This document shows positions 8,624 through 17,299 of a DNA stretch of 64,000 bases, piece after piece. Position 1 is the stretch's first letter. Each line of letters opens with the position of its first letter. The stretch is from Burkholderiaceae bacterium (GTDB taxonomy: Bacteria; Pseudomonadota; Gammaproteobacteria; Burkholderiales; Burkholderiaceae_C). The stretch covers positions 1-64,000 of the forward strand of contig JACKLI010000002.1 in the NCBI GenBank assembly GCA_024235995.1. The letters are read 5' to 3'. The translations under genes were made by a program, and so were the position numbers. Under the pieces are notes generated by a model that did not search any database, had not been told where the DNA came from, and saw nothing but the letters and a program-made list of their open reading frames with translations.

Positions 8624-9451
8624 ATGAAATCCAAGATTCGAGCGATACATCTGGGCGCGCTGGCCGTGCTGCTCGGCGTGGCGGGCACGGCGGCGCATGC
8701 CGACCAGCTCGACGACATCAAGGCGTCGGGCGTGCTCAAGTGCGGCGTGGGTTCGCAGTACAAGCCGTTCTCCTTCGTGGAAGATCCGAAGACGCGCAAG
8801 TTCGTGGGCTATGACGTGGACATCTGCGATGCCGTGGCCGCCAGGATCGGCGTCAAGCCGGAGCTGGTTTTCATCACGGGCGCCACCCGCATCACCGATT
8901 TGCAGTCCGGCCGAACCGACATCGCGCTGGCCAACCTCACTCACACGCCGGAGCGTGCCGAGCTGGTCGATTTCAGCGACAACTATTTCTCCGTTCCCGT
9001 GAAGGTCATGGTTCCGGCGTCCTCGTCCATCAAGAGCTTTGCCGATCTTCCGGGCAAGCGCATGTCGGGCATCAGCGGCTCCAACCACGAGGTCAAGGTG
9101 CCCAAGGTGGCCAAGGGTGTCGATCTGAAGGTTTTTCCTTCGCCGGCCAACGCCTTTCTGGCCCTGGAGCAGGGCAAGGTGGAGTCCATGGTTGGGGACG
9201 AGACCACGCTTCTCGGATTGATCGGCACCAAGCACAACCAGTGGCGCATCCTCGACCAGCCGGTTGACGTCCAGCAGATCGGCATCGGCGTGCGTAAGGG
9301 CGAAGCGAGGGTGCGGGCTGCCGTGAACGAGACCCTCGCCGACCTGGAAAAGTCGGGCAAGGCGGCGCAGATATTCGACCACTGGTTTGGCAAGGATTCC
9401 GACCTGAAGATGAAGCGCGAGTTCGTCTTCGCGCCCTACAAGCAGCCCTGA
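8624..9451 (+). CDS. amino-acid ABC transporter, periplasmic substrate-binding protein
   Basis: A 275-residue family 3 solute-binding protein. A signal peptide covers about residues 1-26 (MKSKIRA, hydrophobic core, ending AHA). The mature part starts DQLDDIKASGVLKCGV and contains PFSFVE, GYDVDICDAVA and ANLTHTPERAELVDFS, the usual polar amino-acid binding pattern, and ends with a conserved dimer-like KAAQIFDHWFG block. It captures the substrate in the periplasm and hands it to the two permeases encoded directly downstream. The ligand is unknown; the preceding C-S lyase gene suggests a sulfur-containing amino acid (inference). Confidence 0.92.
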   Translation: MKSKIRAIHLGALAVLLGVAGTAAHADQLDDIKASGVLKCGVGSQYKPFSFVEDPKTRKFVGYDVDICDAVAARIGVKPELVFITGATRITDLQSGRTDIALANLTHTPERAELVDFSDNYFSVPVKVMVPASSSIKSFADLPGKRMSGISGSNHEVKVPKVAKGVDLKVFPSPANAFLALEQGKVESMVGDETTLLGLIGTKHNQWRILDQPVDVQQIGIGVRKGEARVRAAVNETLADLEKSGKAAQIFDHWFGKDSDLKMKREFVFAPYKQP

Positions 9452-9481
9452 TCGGCTTGTGCTCACGGAGGCGCGGGGCTC

Positions 9482-10180
9482 GTGAACGCCTTGACATCCA
9501 TCCAATGGGGCGTGATGTTCCGGCCGGAGTACCGGGACATGCTGCTCAAGGGCATCGAGACAACCCTGGCTCTGACGGCTGGGGCTCTGATCGGCGGGCT
9601 GCTGCTGGGCATGGTGGTGGCGTTTTGCAGGTTGGCGCCGTCGCGCTGGATCCGGGTACCTGCCACCGTCTACGTGGAACTGGTGCGGACGATCCCCCTG
9701 CTGGTGCACCTGATGTTCTGGTACTTCGCGGTGCCGGAGATGCTGCCCGATGAAACCAGGCGCGCGCTGTACAAGCACGACGTGGGCTTCTACGCGGCGC
9801 TGGCCGCGCTGATCCTGTACTCGGCGGCCTTCATCTCGGAAGACCTGCGCAGCGGCATCCGGGGCATTCCGCGCGGACAGGCGGAAGCCGCCAATTCCCT
9901 GGGCTTCGGCTTCTTCGATACCTTCCGGCTGGTCATCCTGCCCCAGGCTTTGCGCGCCACGGTGCCGCCGCTGTTGGGCCAGGCCATGACGATCACCAAG
10001 AACACCACCGTGGCCATGATGATCGGCGTGGGCGAGCTGGCCTTCGTTACCCAGGCCGTGCAGGACGCATCCTTCCTGAGCGCGGGCGTCTATGCCTTCA
10101 CCACGGTCTTTTTCCTGCTCGTCGCCGTCGTGCTGACGGGGCTTGGCCAGTGGTATCAGCGCCGCTTTCCGAGGAAGTGA
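9482..10180 (+). CDS. amino-acid ABC transporter permease 1
   Basis: A 232-residue HisM/GlnP-type inner-membrane permease with about five transmembrane helices. The EAA loop is visible as GIPRGQAEAANSLGFGFFDTF followed by the conserved VILPQALR. A GTG start at 9482 is used, preceded by an acggagg ribosome-binding sequence at about 9467-9473. It forms the heteromeric channel with the next gene, 6 bp downstream. Confidence 0.92.
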   Translation: MNALTSIQWGVMFRPEYRDMLLKGIETTLALTAGALIGGLLLGMVVAFCRLAPSRWIRVPATVYVELVRTIPLLVHLMFWYFAVPEMLPDETRRALYKHDVGFYAALAALILYSAAFISEDLRSGIRGIPRGQAEAANSLGFGFFDTFRLVILPQALRATVPPLLGQAMTITKNTTVAMMIGVGELAFVTQAVQDASFLSAGVYAFTTVFFLLVAVVLTGLGQWYQRRFPRK

Positions 10181-10186
10181 CGAGCG

Positions 10187-10900
10187 ATGTGGGACATCCT
10201 GCAAACCTACTGGGTGCAGCTGACCATCGGCTATTACCCCGATGGCCCGCTGGGCGGCCTGGCGCTGACGCTGATCCTGGCCGTCGCCGGCCTGGCGCTC
10301 GCGTTGCCGGCTGGCCTGATCGTGTGTCTCGGCCTCATCAGCCCGTGGCGGCCGCTGATGCGCGTGGTGGAGCTGTTCGTGTTCTACATGCGCAGCGTGC
10401 CCTTGATCATCCACTTGCTGTGGATCTATTTCCTGCTGCCGCTGATGATCAAGGGCGCGCCCCTGTGGCTGGTGGTGCTGGTGGTCCTTACCCTGTTCAA
10501 CGGTGCCTATCTGTCGCAGGCCATCCGCGCCGGGATCGAGGCGTTGCCCAAGGGCCAGTACGAGGCCGCGCGATCGCTGGGGCTGTCGCACGCACAGGCG
10601 CTGCGGCGGGTGATCCTGCCGCAGTCGCTGCGCAACATGACGCCCAGCATCGTCAGCCAGCTGGTGCTGCTGATTAAGGAAACCGCCCTTGGTTCGGTGA
10701 TCGGCATGCACGAGATGACGCTGGAGTTCATGAGCCTGAACGACATGCTGGGCAACCAGGCCATTGCCATCTTCACGCTGCTGGGTATGGCCTATTTCGT
10801 GCTGTGCTATCCGTTGACCATCCTGGGGCGGCATCTGGAGCGGAGGTTCGCGGGCGTGGCCCGCGCCGCCGCGAACGAGATCCCGACGTCTCAGGCTTGA
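10187..10900 (+). CDS. amino-acid ABC transporter permease 2
   Basis: A 237-residue paralogue of the preceding permease. It has a HisQ/GlnP-like organisation, with the EAA loop ALPKGQYEAARSLGLS followed by RRVILPQSLR, and about five membrane spans. Two different permeases, one binding protein and one ATPase make a complete polar amino-acid importer. The gene is followed after 18 bp by the ATPase gene. Confidence 0.92.
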   Translation: MWDILQTYWVQLTIGYYPDGPLGGLALTLILAVAGLALALPAGLIVCLGLISPWRPLMRVVELFVFYMRSVPLIIHLLWIYFLLPLMIKGAPLWLVVLVVLTLFNGAYLSQAIRAGIEALPKGQYEAARSLGLSHAQALRRVILPQSLRNMTPSIVSQLVLLIKETALGSVIGMHEMTLEFMSLNDMLGNQAIAIFTLLGMAYFVLCYPLTILGRHLERRFAGVARAAANEIPTSQA

Positions 10901-10918
10901 AACCCCATCGACGACGTT

Positions 10919-11671
10919 ATGTCAATCTCCGACAAACCAAAAGCCATCGAGTTCCGGGGTGTCAGCAAACGCTTCGGCGACAACCTGGTCCTGAAGGATG
11001 TCTCCATCGACTTCCTGCAGGGCGAGGTGGTCGTTATCTGCGGCCCCTCGGGCTCGGGCAAGTCGACGCTGCTGCGCACCATCACCCGGCTGGAGACGAT
11101 CGAGGCCGGCAGCATTCTCATCGAGGGCCGCGAGACCGGCCACTCGGCCAAGGACGTGAACGCGATGCGCCAGCGGGTCGGCTTCGTGTTCCAGAGCTTC
11201 AACCTGTTCCCGCACCTGTCGGTGATGGACAACATCTGCCTGGCGCCGCGTCATCTGCTCAAGCTCTCGGAGCCCGAGGCCAGGGAGCGCGCGATGGCGC
11301 TGCTGACGCGTGTGGGACTGGCCTCGAAGGCCGACGCCTCGCCCAATCAACTCTCGGGCGGGCAGCAGCAGCGCGTGGCCATTGCCCGCACCCTGGCCAT
11401 GCAGCCGCCCATCATCCTGTTCGACGAACCGACCAGCGCGCTGGACCCGGAGATGGTGGGCGAGGTGCTGGCCGTGATCCGCGAGCTGGCCCACGAGGGG
11501 ATGACCCTGCTGTGCGTGACGCATGAGATGGGTTTTGCGCGCGAGGTGGCCGATCGCATCGTTTTCATGGCGGATGGCCAGATCATCGAGGATGCGACGC
11601 CCGAGCAGTTCTTCACGGCGACGCGCACCGCCCGCGCGAAGGCTTTTCTTTCGGAGGTTCGACATGCCTGA
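10919..11671 (+). CDS. amino-acid ABC transporter ATP-binding protein
   Basis: A 250-residue ABC ATPase of the GlnQ/HisP type. Walker A is GPSGSGKST, the Q-loop is in VFQSFNLFPHLSV, the signature is LSGGQQQRVAIARTLA, Walker B is ILFDEPTSALDPE and the switch histidine is in CVTHEMGFA. It energises the importer formed by the two upstream permeases. It overlaps the following DUF169 gene by 8 bp, so translational coupling is likely and the DUF169 protein belongs to the same functional unit. Confidence 0.95.
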   Translation: MSISDKPKAIEFRGVSKRFGDNLVLKDVSIDFLQGEVVVICGPSGSGKSTLLRTITRLETIEAGSILIEGRETGHSAKDVNAMRQRVGFVFQSFNLFPHLSVMDNICLAPRHLLKLSEPEARERAMALLTRVGLASKADASPNQLSGGQQQRVAIARTLAMQPPIILFDEPTSALDPEMVGEVLAVIRELAHEGMTLLCVTHEMGFAREVADRIVFMADGQIIEDATPEQFFTATRTARAKAFLSEVRHA

Positions 11672-12455
11672 CGTTTCCACTGTTCCGGCCCCGGCGATCG
11701 ACGGCGCGGTTCTGGCCGAGCACCTGTTTCGCCTGCTGCGGCTGAAAACCACGCCGATCGGCGTCCAGATGTTCGAGCGCGTGGAGGATATGGAGGCCGT
11801 GCCCAAGATCCGGCGGCCCGGCGGCGCCATCTACACCACCGACCAGATCATGGGGCAGGCGGCGCGCCTGGGGTTCACCGTGGGCATCACGGCCGCCGAT
11901 CTGGTCGGACCTCAGTGCGGCGCTGTCATCGGCCTGGCACCCCAGGACGAGGAGTGGAAGGCGGGTAAGCCCTTCGCCGGGGTGTGGTTCGCCACCGAGG
12001 AGGATGCCGGTGCGCATCAGCGGGCCATGCACTGCGTGCCCTATGGGCGCTACAAGGCCATGGCGGTTTCGCCGCTGGCCAGCGGCCGGTTGAACCCCGA
12101 CATCTGTCTGGTGTATGCCAATCCCGCGCAGATGATCCTGCTGATCAACGGCCTGCAGTGGAAGGGCTACCGCAAGCTCGAGTGGGGCGCCGTGGGCGAG
12201 TCGGCCTGCGCCGACTCCTGGGGCCGTGCGCTGGCAACGGGCGAGCCGAGCCTGTCGCTGCCGTGCTTTCCCGAGCGGCGCTATGGGGGCGTGCCCGACG
12301 ACGAACTGCTGATGGCCCTCAAGCCGGTCGATCTGGCCAAGGCGGTCGAGGGCCTGGAAGCCCTGGCGCGCAATGGCTTGCGCTACCCCATCCCGCCGTA
12401 TGAAGTGCAGTCCGACGTGCGCGCCGGGATGTCTGTGAGCTACGGCAGGAAGTAA
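11664..12455 (+). CDS. DUF169 domain protein
   Basis: A 263-residue protein recognised as DUF169 family, whose biochemical role is not established. Visible features are an N-terminal LKTTPIGVQMF segment, RRPGGAIYTTDQIMGQAARLG, a central MHCVPYGRYKAMAVSPL, a hydrophobic PAQMILLINGLQW, a cysteine within GAVGESACADSWGRAL, and a Gly/Pro-rich SLPCFPERRYGGVPDDEL. No signal peptide or membrane span is visible, so it is probably cytosolic. It overlaps the transporter ATPase gene by 8 bp and lies 3 bp before the acyl-CoA synthetase gene. The context suggests an enzyme or chaperone acting on the imported compound or its product (inference only). Confidence 0.85.
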   Translation: MPDVSTVPAPAIDGAVLAEHLFRLLRLKTTPIGVQMFERVEDMEAVPKIRRPGGAIYTTDQIMGQAARLGFTVGITAADLVGPQCGAVIGLAPQDEEWKAGKPFAGVWFATEEDAGAHQRAMHCVPYGRYKAMAVSPLASGRLNPDICLVYANPAQMILLINGLQWKGYRKLEWGAVGESACADSWGRALATGEPSLSLPCFPERRYGGVPDDELLMALKPVDLAKAVEGLEALARNGLRYPIPPYEVQSDVRAGMSVSYGRK

Positions 12456-12458
12456 ACC

Positions 12459-14600
12459 ATGACGACCAACACCGAGCGGACTGGTGCGGGCATCCGCGCC
12501 ATCCTCAATCCGCGCTCCATTGCCTTCATCGGCGCGTCCGACGACGTTGTCAAGTGGGGCGGCGTCCTGATGCACGTGTTGCAGAAGTTCAAATACCCGG
12601 GCGCGATCTATCCCGTCAATCCGAAGGCCGAGACCATCCAGGGCTTGCGCGCCTACCGCAGCGTGGGTGAGATCGGGCAGCCGATCGATCTGGCCGTGAT
12701 CTCCATCGGCGTGGATGCCGTGGAGCAGGCCATGCGCGAGTGCGGGGCGGCTGGCGTGCGTGCCGCGATGGTGGTTACCTCCCAGTTCGCCGAATCGGGT
12801 GCCGAAGGCGCCGCCAAGCAGGAGCGCGTGCTGGCCGTGGCGCGCCAGGCGGGCATCGCCATGATTGGCCCCAACTGCATGGGCGTGCTCAACGCCAACG
12901 AGAACATGGCGTTGCTCAATTCCACCGCGCTCGTGGAATCCTTCAGCAACATCCCGCGCGGCCGTATCGGTCTGGTGAGCCAGAGCGGCGCGGTGGTGGG
13001 GGCGATGATCGCCCGCGCCGGCTTCGTGGGCGCGGGTTTCAGCAGTTGCGTGTCGCTGGGCAACCAGGCCGACCTGGAAATCTGCGATTTCTTCGACTAC
13101 CTGGTGGACGACCCGGCCACCGACGTGATCTGCCTGTACATGGAAAGCGCCCGCTCGGTGGAACGCATGTTGGCCATTGCCCGCCGGGCGCGGGCGGCCG
13201 GCAAGCCGGTGCTGGTTACCAAGGCCGGCCGCACGCCGCACGGACAGAAGGCCGTGGCCTCGCACACCGCCAGCATGGCCGGGGCCTACGATACTTTCCT
13301 GGCGCGCTGCCGCGGCGAGGGCATCCTGGTGCAGACCGACGCACTGCAGATGCTGCTGACGGCACAGGCGCTGCAGGCCTTTCCCCTGCCGCCCGTACCT
13401 GGTGTGGCCCTGTTCAGCGGTTCGGGCGGACAGGGCGCGCTCGGCAGCGACGCGCTTTCGGACTATGGCCTGGTCCCTGGCGAGCTGAGCGCGGCCACGC
13501 GCACCGCGCTGGCTCCCTTCTTCACCGAAAGCAACCAGCAATTGCCGTATGACATGGGCGCGGCGGCCTCCGGCGCCGGCAGGAACCGGCCGGATTTGCT
13601 GGTTGGCTCGATGGAGCCCATCTTCGCCGATCCGTCCGTTGGCGCCTGCGCCTATCTGATGACGCCGCAAGGCCGGATGGACGACATCGCCAGGCTGTTC
13701 ACCGAGCTGGGTCGCAAGCACGGCAAGCCGGCACTGGTGGTCAACTGCGCCAGCGGCATCACCGAGGACATGCGCCAAGCGCTGCTCGCATTGGGTGCGC
13801 CCTTTTTCCCCAGCCAGCATGAAGCCTTCCTGACCCTACGCGACCTGCAATGGCTGCGCAACCACGACGGTCCCGACCCGGTGGAGGCGGTGCCTGCGCT
13901 GTCGGCGCAACTGCAGGCCTTCACGCAAGCGTTGCCGGACGGCCTGCTGGACGAAGACACCAGCAAGGAGTTGCTGGCTCTGACGGGCATCGACGTGGCG
14001 GCAGGCGAGCTGGCGGCCGATGCCCAGGCTGCCGTGTGCGCCGCCGACCGGCTGGGTTACCCGGTGGTGCTCAAGATCGTGGCCGAGAGCGTGACACACA
14101 AGAGCGACATGGGCGGCGTCAAACTCGACCTGGCCGATGCCGATGCCGTGCGCGCGGCGTACGGGCAGATCGAGGCGGCGGCCCGATGCGTTGGTGCCCG
14201 GTTCCAGGGCTGCCTGGTGCAGCCCATGGTGCAGGGCGACGCCGAGCTGATGATCGGCACCGTGTACGACGAACAGTTCGGCCCCTTCGTGTTGGTGGGA
14301 ACCGGTGGAACGCTGGTGGAGCTGACCAAGGACACGTGCCTGCTGCCGGCGCCCGTGAGCCTCCGGGCCGCCGAGCAGGCGTTGCGGTCACTGCGCTACT
14401 TTCCACTGCTGGACGGCTTTCGCGGGCGCGAGAAGGCTGACCTGCCCAAGCTGGCGCGGATCGTGCACCAGGTCTCGATGCTGGCCGCCCAACTCGGACC
14501 ACACCTGGCCGAGTTGGACATCAACCCCTTGCGGGTGCAGGGCGCCCGCGCAGTGGCCGCCGATGCGCGCGCACGCTGGGTGGCGCGGCCGCGGCGCTGA
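12459..14600 (+). CDS. NDP-forming acyl-CoA synthetase (acetate-CoA ligase family)
   Basis: A 713-residue fused alpha-beta acyl-CoA synthetase. It has an N-terminal CoA-binding Rossmann domain (PRSIAFIGAS, about residues 19-28), succinyl-CoA-ligase-like domains with the phosphohistidine candidate H269 in ASHTASMAG, and a C-terminal ATP-grasp domain (from about residue 490: DTSKELLALTGI, VLKIVAESVTHKSDMGGV). The family makes an acyl-CoA from a carboxylic acid, ATP and CoA through a phosphorylated histidine, or runs in reverse to make ATP. As last gene of the metC-like/ABC operon it probably activates a carboxylate released by catabolism of the imported amino acid (inference). The substrate is unknown; the specificity of this family is broad. 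Confidence 0.9.
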   Translation: MTTNTERTGAGIRAILNPRSIAFIGASDDVVKWGGVLMHVLQKFKYPGAIYPVNPKAETIQGLRAYRSVGEIGQPIDLAVISIGVDAVEQAMRECGAAGVRAAMVVTSQFAESGAEGAAKQERVLAVARQAGIAMIGPNCMGVLNANENMALLNSTALVESFSNIPRGRIGLVSQSGAVVGAMIARAGFVGAGFSSCVSLGNQADLEICDFFDYLVDDPATDVICLYMESARSVERMLAIARRARAAGKPVLVTKAGRTPHGQKAVASHTASMAGAYDTFLARCRGEGILVQTDALQMLLTAQALQAFPLPPVPGVALFSGSGGQGALGSDALSDYGLVPGELSAATRTALAPFFTESNQQLPYDMGAAASGAGRNRPDLLVGSMEPIFADPSVGACAYLMTPQGRMDDIARLFTELGRKHGKPALVVNCASGITEDMRQALLALGAPFFPSQHEAFLTLRDLQWLRNHDGPDPVEAVPALSAQLQAFTQALPDGLLDEDTSKELLALTGIDVAAGELAADAQAAVCAADRLGYPVVLKIVAESVTHKSDMGGVKLDLADADAVRAAYGQIEAAARCVGARFQGCLVQPMVQGDAELMIGTVYDEQFGPFVLVGTGGTLVELTKDTCLLPAPVSLRAAEQALRSLRYFPLLDGFRGREKADLPKLARIVHQVSMLAAQLGPHLAELDINPLRVQGARAVAADARARWVARPRR

Positions 14601-14968
14601 CGCGAACCTCGGCTCCGCGCTTGGGGGGTGTTCATCAGCACGGGCATGGGTACTGCCAGGCCGAGCCTGGCGGTGACGTGAGCGCCAGAAGGATGCTGCA
14701 TACCCACGCGCAGGGCTGGGTCGTGCCGAGCCGGGTATGGGTCCCGGTCAACGGCTGGAGCATGGTCGGCGCCCTGGGCGTGGCCTCGGGCTTTTCCGTT
14801 CCAGGGGTGATTTCATCTTTGGACGGCCCGACGATGAAAAGCCCGCGCTGCGTCGAACGCGATGCATGCATCCCTTCAAATGCTATTTAAAAAATAGCTT
14901 ATCGCGCTTTGTTTGTGCCGGCTGGAGCCGCATTTGGCTCGGTTTCCATCGCATTGCCCGGACCCTGG
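14601..14968. other. intergenic stretch with inverted repeats and a dispersed-repeat copy
   Basis: The 368 bp between the acyl-CoA synthetase gene and the convergent ffh gene hold no gene I can support. Short ORFs exist on both strands but have no recognisable content. There are inverted repeats: CATACCC / GGGTATG arms near 14698 and 14734, and TTTCATC / GATGAAA arms near 14812 and 14834. A dispersed-repeat copy lies at about 14880-14941. No 4.5S-like RNA is visible beside ffh. Confidence 0.5.
14880..14941 (+). repeat. dispersed intergenic repeat copy
   Basis: The copy reads atgctatttaaaaaatagct, then a gcgcttt element, ggctggagcc and catttggctc. It shares the order atagct / gcgctt / ggctgnagcc / atttggct with the copies near 29500, 34533, 47350 and 53163. 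It lies in non-coding DNA downstream of ffh. Confidence 0.75.
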
Positions 14969-16387
14969 TCAGATGGGCCGCTTGCCCCCAGTCGGCCCAC
15001 CCACGCCCGGCGGCAGCGGCGGCATGCCGCCACCGCCCATCAGGCCCTTCATGCCGCCCATGCGGCGCATCATCTTCATCAGGCCGCCGCCCTTCATCTG
15101 CTTCATCATGGCCTGCATCTGCTCGAACTCTTTCAGCAGGCGGTTGACCTCCTGCACCTGCACGCCGGCGCCGGCGGCGATGCGGCGCTTGCGGCTGGCC
15201 TTGAGCAGCTCGGGCTTGCGGCGCTCCTCGGGCGTCATGCTGTTGATGATGCCCTCCTTGCGGCGCACGTCCTTTTCGGCGCGCGTCAGGTCGGCCTCGC
15301 TGGCATTGGCGGCCATCTGCGTGGGCAGCTTGTCCATCAGGCTCGACAGCCCGCCCATCTGCTTCATCTGCTGCAGCTGGCCCAGGAAGTCCTGCAGATC
15401 GAACCCGCTGCCGCTCTTGACTTTTTCGGCCAGCTTCTTGGCGGCCTCGATGTCCACGCCCGCCGTCACCTGCTCGACCAGCGCCAGCACGTCGCCCATG
15501 CCCAGGATGCGGCCGGCGTGGCGCTGGGCGTCGAACACCTCCAGGCCGTCGATCTTTTCGCTGACGCCGGCAAACTTGATCGGCGCGCCGGTGATCTGCC
15601 GCACCGACAGCGCCGCGCCGCCGCGCGAGTCGCCGTCCATCTTGGTCAGCACGATGCCGGTCAGCGGCAGCGCCTCGCTGAAAGCCTTGGCGGTGTTGGC
15701 CGCGTCCTGGCCCTGCATGGCGTCGACCACGAACAGCGTCTCGACCGGATTCAAAGCCGCGTGCAGCGCCTTGATCTCGGCCATCAGGGCCTCGTCGATG
15801 GCCAGGCGGCCGGCGGTGTCCACCAGCAGCACGTCGTAGAAGTGCTTGCGCGCGTGGTCCAGCGCGGCGCGCGCGATGTCCACCGGCTTCTGGTCGGGGC
15901 TGGACGGGAACCAGTCGGCCCCGGCCTGCGCGGTCACGGTCTTGAGCTGCTCGATGGCCGCCGGCCGGTACACGTCGCCCGACACCGTCAGCACCTTTTT
16001 CTTGCGCTTCTGGATCAGGTGGCGCGCCAGCTTGGCCGTGGTGGTGGTCTTGCCGGCGCCCTGCAGGCCGGCCATCAGCACCACCGCGGGGGGCTGGGCG
16101 GCCAGGTTGAGGTCGGCCACGCCCTCGCCCATGGTGGCGGCCAGCTCCTGGTTGACGATGCCCACCAGCGCCTGGCCGGGCTTGAGGCTGCCCAGCACCT
16201 GCTGGCCCAGCGCCTTGTCCTTGACGCGGGCGATGAAGTCGCGCACCACGGGCAGGGCCACGTCGGCCTCCAGCAGGGCCATGCGTACCTCGCGCAGCAT
16301 GTCCTGCACGTTGCTTTCGGTGATGCGGGCCTGGCCGCTGATCTTCTTGACCAGGCCGGAGAGTTTGTCGGTGAGGGTGGAGGCCAT
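14969..16387 (-). CDS. ffh: signal recognition particle protein Ffh
   Basis: A 472-residue SRP54-type GTPase that binds 4.5S RNA and signal sequences of nascent inner-membrane proteins and targets ribosomes to FtsY. It has an N domain (1-90), a G domain with GLQGAGKTTTTAK, VDTAGR and TKMDG motifs, and a C-terminal methionine-rich M domain (about 330-440, with RRKEGIINSMTPEERR and many Met in the finger loop). The tail is Gly/Pro/Met-rich (GGGGMPPLPPGVGG). Length and motifs are normal. It is divergent from the ypjD-like gene with 96 bp between starts, the same neighbour relation as in E. coli. Confidence 0.97.
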   Translation of the reverse strand: MASTLTDKLSGLVKKISGQARITESNVQDMLREVRMALLEADVALPVVRDFIARVKDKALGQQVLGSLKPGQALVGIVNQELAATMGEGVADLNLAAQPPAVVLMAGLQGAGKTTTTAKLARHLIQKRKKKVLTVSGDVYRPAAIEQLKTVTAQAGADWFPSSPDQKPVDIARAALDHARKHFYDVLLVDTAGRLAIDEALMAEIKALHAALNPVETLFVVDAMQGQDAANTAKAFSEALPLTGIVLTKMDGDSRGGAALSVRQITGAPIKFAGVSEKIDGLEVFDAQRHAGRILGMGDVLALVEQVTAGVDIEAAKKLAEKVKSGSGFDLQDFLGQLQQMKQMGGLSSLMDKLPTQMAANASEADLTRAEKDVRRKEGIINSMTPEERRKPELLKASRKRRIAAGAGVQVQEVNRLLKEFEQMQAMMKQMKGGGLMKMMRRMGGMKGLMGGGGMPPLPPGVGGPTGGKRPI

Positions 16388-16483
16388 GCGAGGGGGCGCA
16401 GCGCGTGCGCGCGTGCGGCGGGTGGGACTGGAAAAGGGGGAGCTTGCGGCGGCCTGCCGGCCACGGGCAAGCCGCTAAACTCC

Positions 16484-17299
16484 ATGCTCATGATTCTAGC
16501 CAGTGCCCCTTTCGTCGCGTGGCTGCTGGGCCTGGCGGCGGCGCTGGCCTATGCGGTGCCGGCGCTGGCGGCCCGGGCGATCGGCGCTGTCAGCGCGCGG
16601 CGCGTGCTGACGCTGGCCTGGATCCTGCACGGCGCGCAGCTGGCCTGGGTGCAGCTGACACACCAGCCGCGCTTCGGCTTTGCCCAGTCGCTGTCAATCA
16701 CCGTGTGGCTGGCGCTGACGGTCTACGTGATCGAGCGCCGGCTCTACCCGCGCCTGCCCGCGCGCTGGGCGATGGCCGGTTTCGGCAGCCTGACCATCGT
16801 GCTGGCGCTGCTGTTTCCGGGCGCGCCGCTGCCGGCCACCTCGTCGCCGCTCCTGGGCCTGCACTCGGCCCTGGGCCTGTCGGCCTACGGCCTGTTTGCC
16901 GCCGCCGTCGCCCACGGCTGGCTGATGAGCCGCGCCGAGCGGCAGATGCGCCAGGCGGCGCCGGGGCAGGAGGGCGGCGTGCCGCTGCTGACGCTGGAGC
17001 GGCTGATGTTCCGCTTCATCGGCGCCGGCTTCGTGCTGCTGACGCTGACCCTGGTGGCCGGCCTGCTGTTCGGCGAGCAGCTGTACGGCCCGGCCCACGT
17101 GGGCTGGCGCTGGACGCACAAGAACGTGTTCACCCTGCTGTCGTGGATCGTGTTTGCCGCGCTGCTGCTGGGCCACTGGCGCCTGGGCTGGCGCGGCCGG
17201 CGCGCGGTGCGCATGCTCAACGTCGGCGCGCTGCTGCTGCTGCTGGGCTACGTGGGCTCGCGCTTCGTGATGGAAGTGCTGCTGGGGCGCACGCCATGA
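16484..17299 (+). CDS. CcsA/YpjD-family inner-membrane protein
   Basis: A 271-residue protein with about eight hydrophobic segments from the N-terminus on, of the cytochrome c assembly (CcsA) superfamily. It keeps the WxWTHKNVF-type stretch (GWRWTHKNVFTLLSW, about 206-220) and a central LGLHSALGLSAYGLFA block containing a conserved histidine. True CcsA/CcmC proteins handle haem, but the YpjD group beside ffh has no proven role. Start at the ATG 16484 (alternative ATG at 16490). It overlaps the next gene by 4 bp (ATGA), so the two are translationally coupled. Confidence 0.88.
   Translation: MLMILASAPFVAWLLGLAAALAYAVPALAARAIGAVSARRVLTLAWILHGAQLAWVQLTHQPRFGFAQSLSITVWLALTVYVIERRLYPRLPARWAMAGFGSLTIVLALLFPGAPLPATSSPLLGLHSALGLSAYGLFAAAVAHGWLMSRAERQMRQAAPGQEGGVPLLTLERLMFRFIGAGFVLLTLTLVAGLLFGEQLYGPAHVGWRWTHKNVFTLLSWIVFAALLLGHWRLGWRGRRAVRMLNVGALLLLLGYVGSRFVMEVLLGRTP

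Noticed and set aside
14621..14890. Small ORFs on both strands between the acyl-CoA synthetase gene and ffh
   Set aside because: No recognisable content, no ribosome-binding site, and both overlap inverted repeats.
14601..14968. 4.5S (SRP) RNA gene beside ffh
   Set aside because: The conserved GGAAGGAAGCAG-type core is absent from this stretch.
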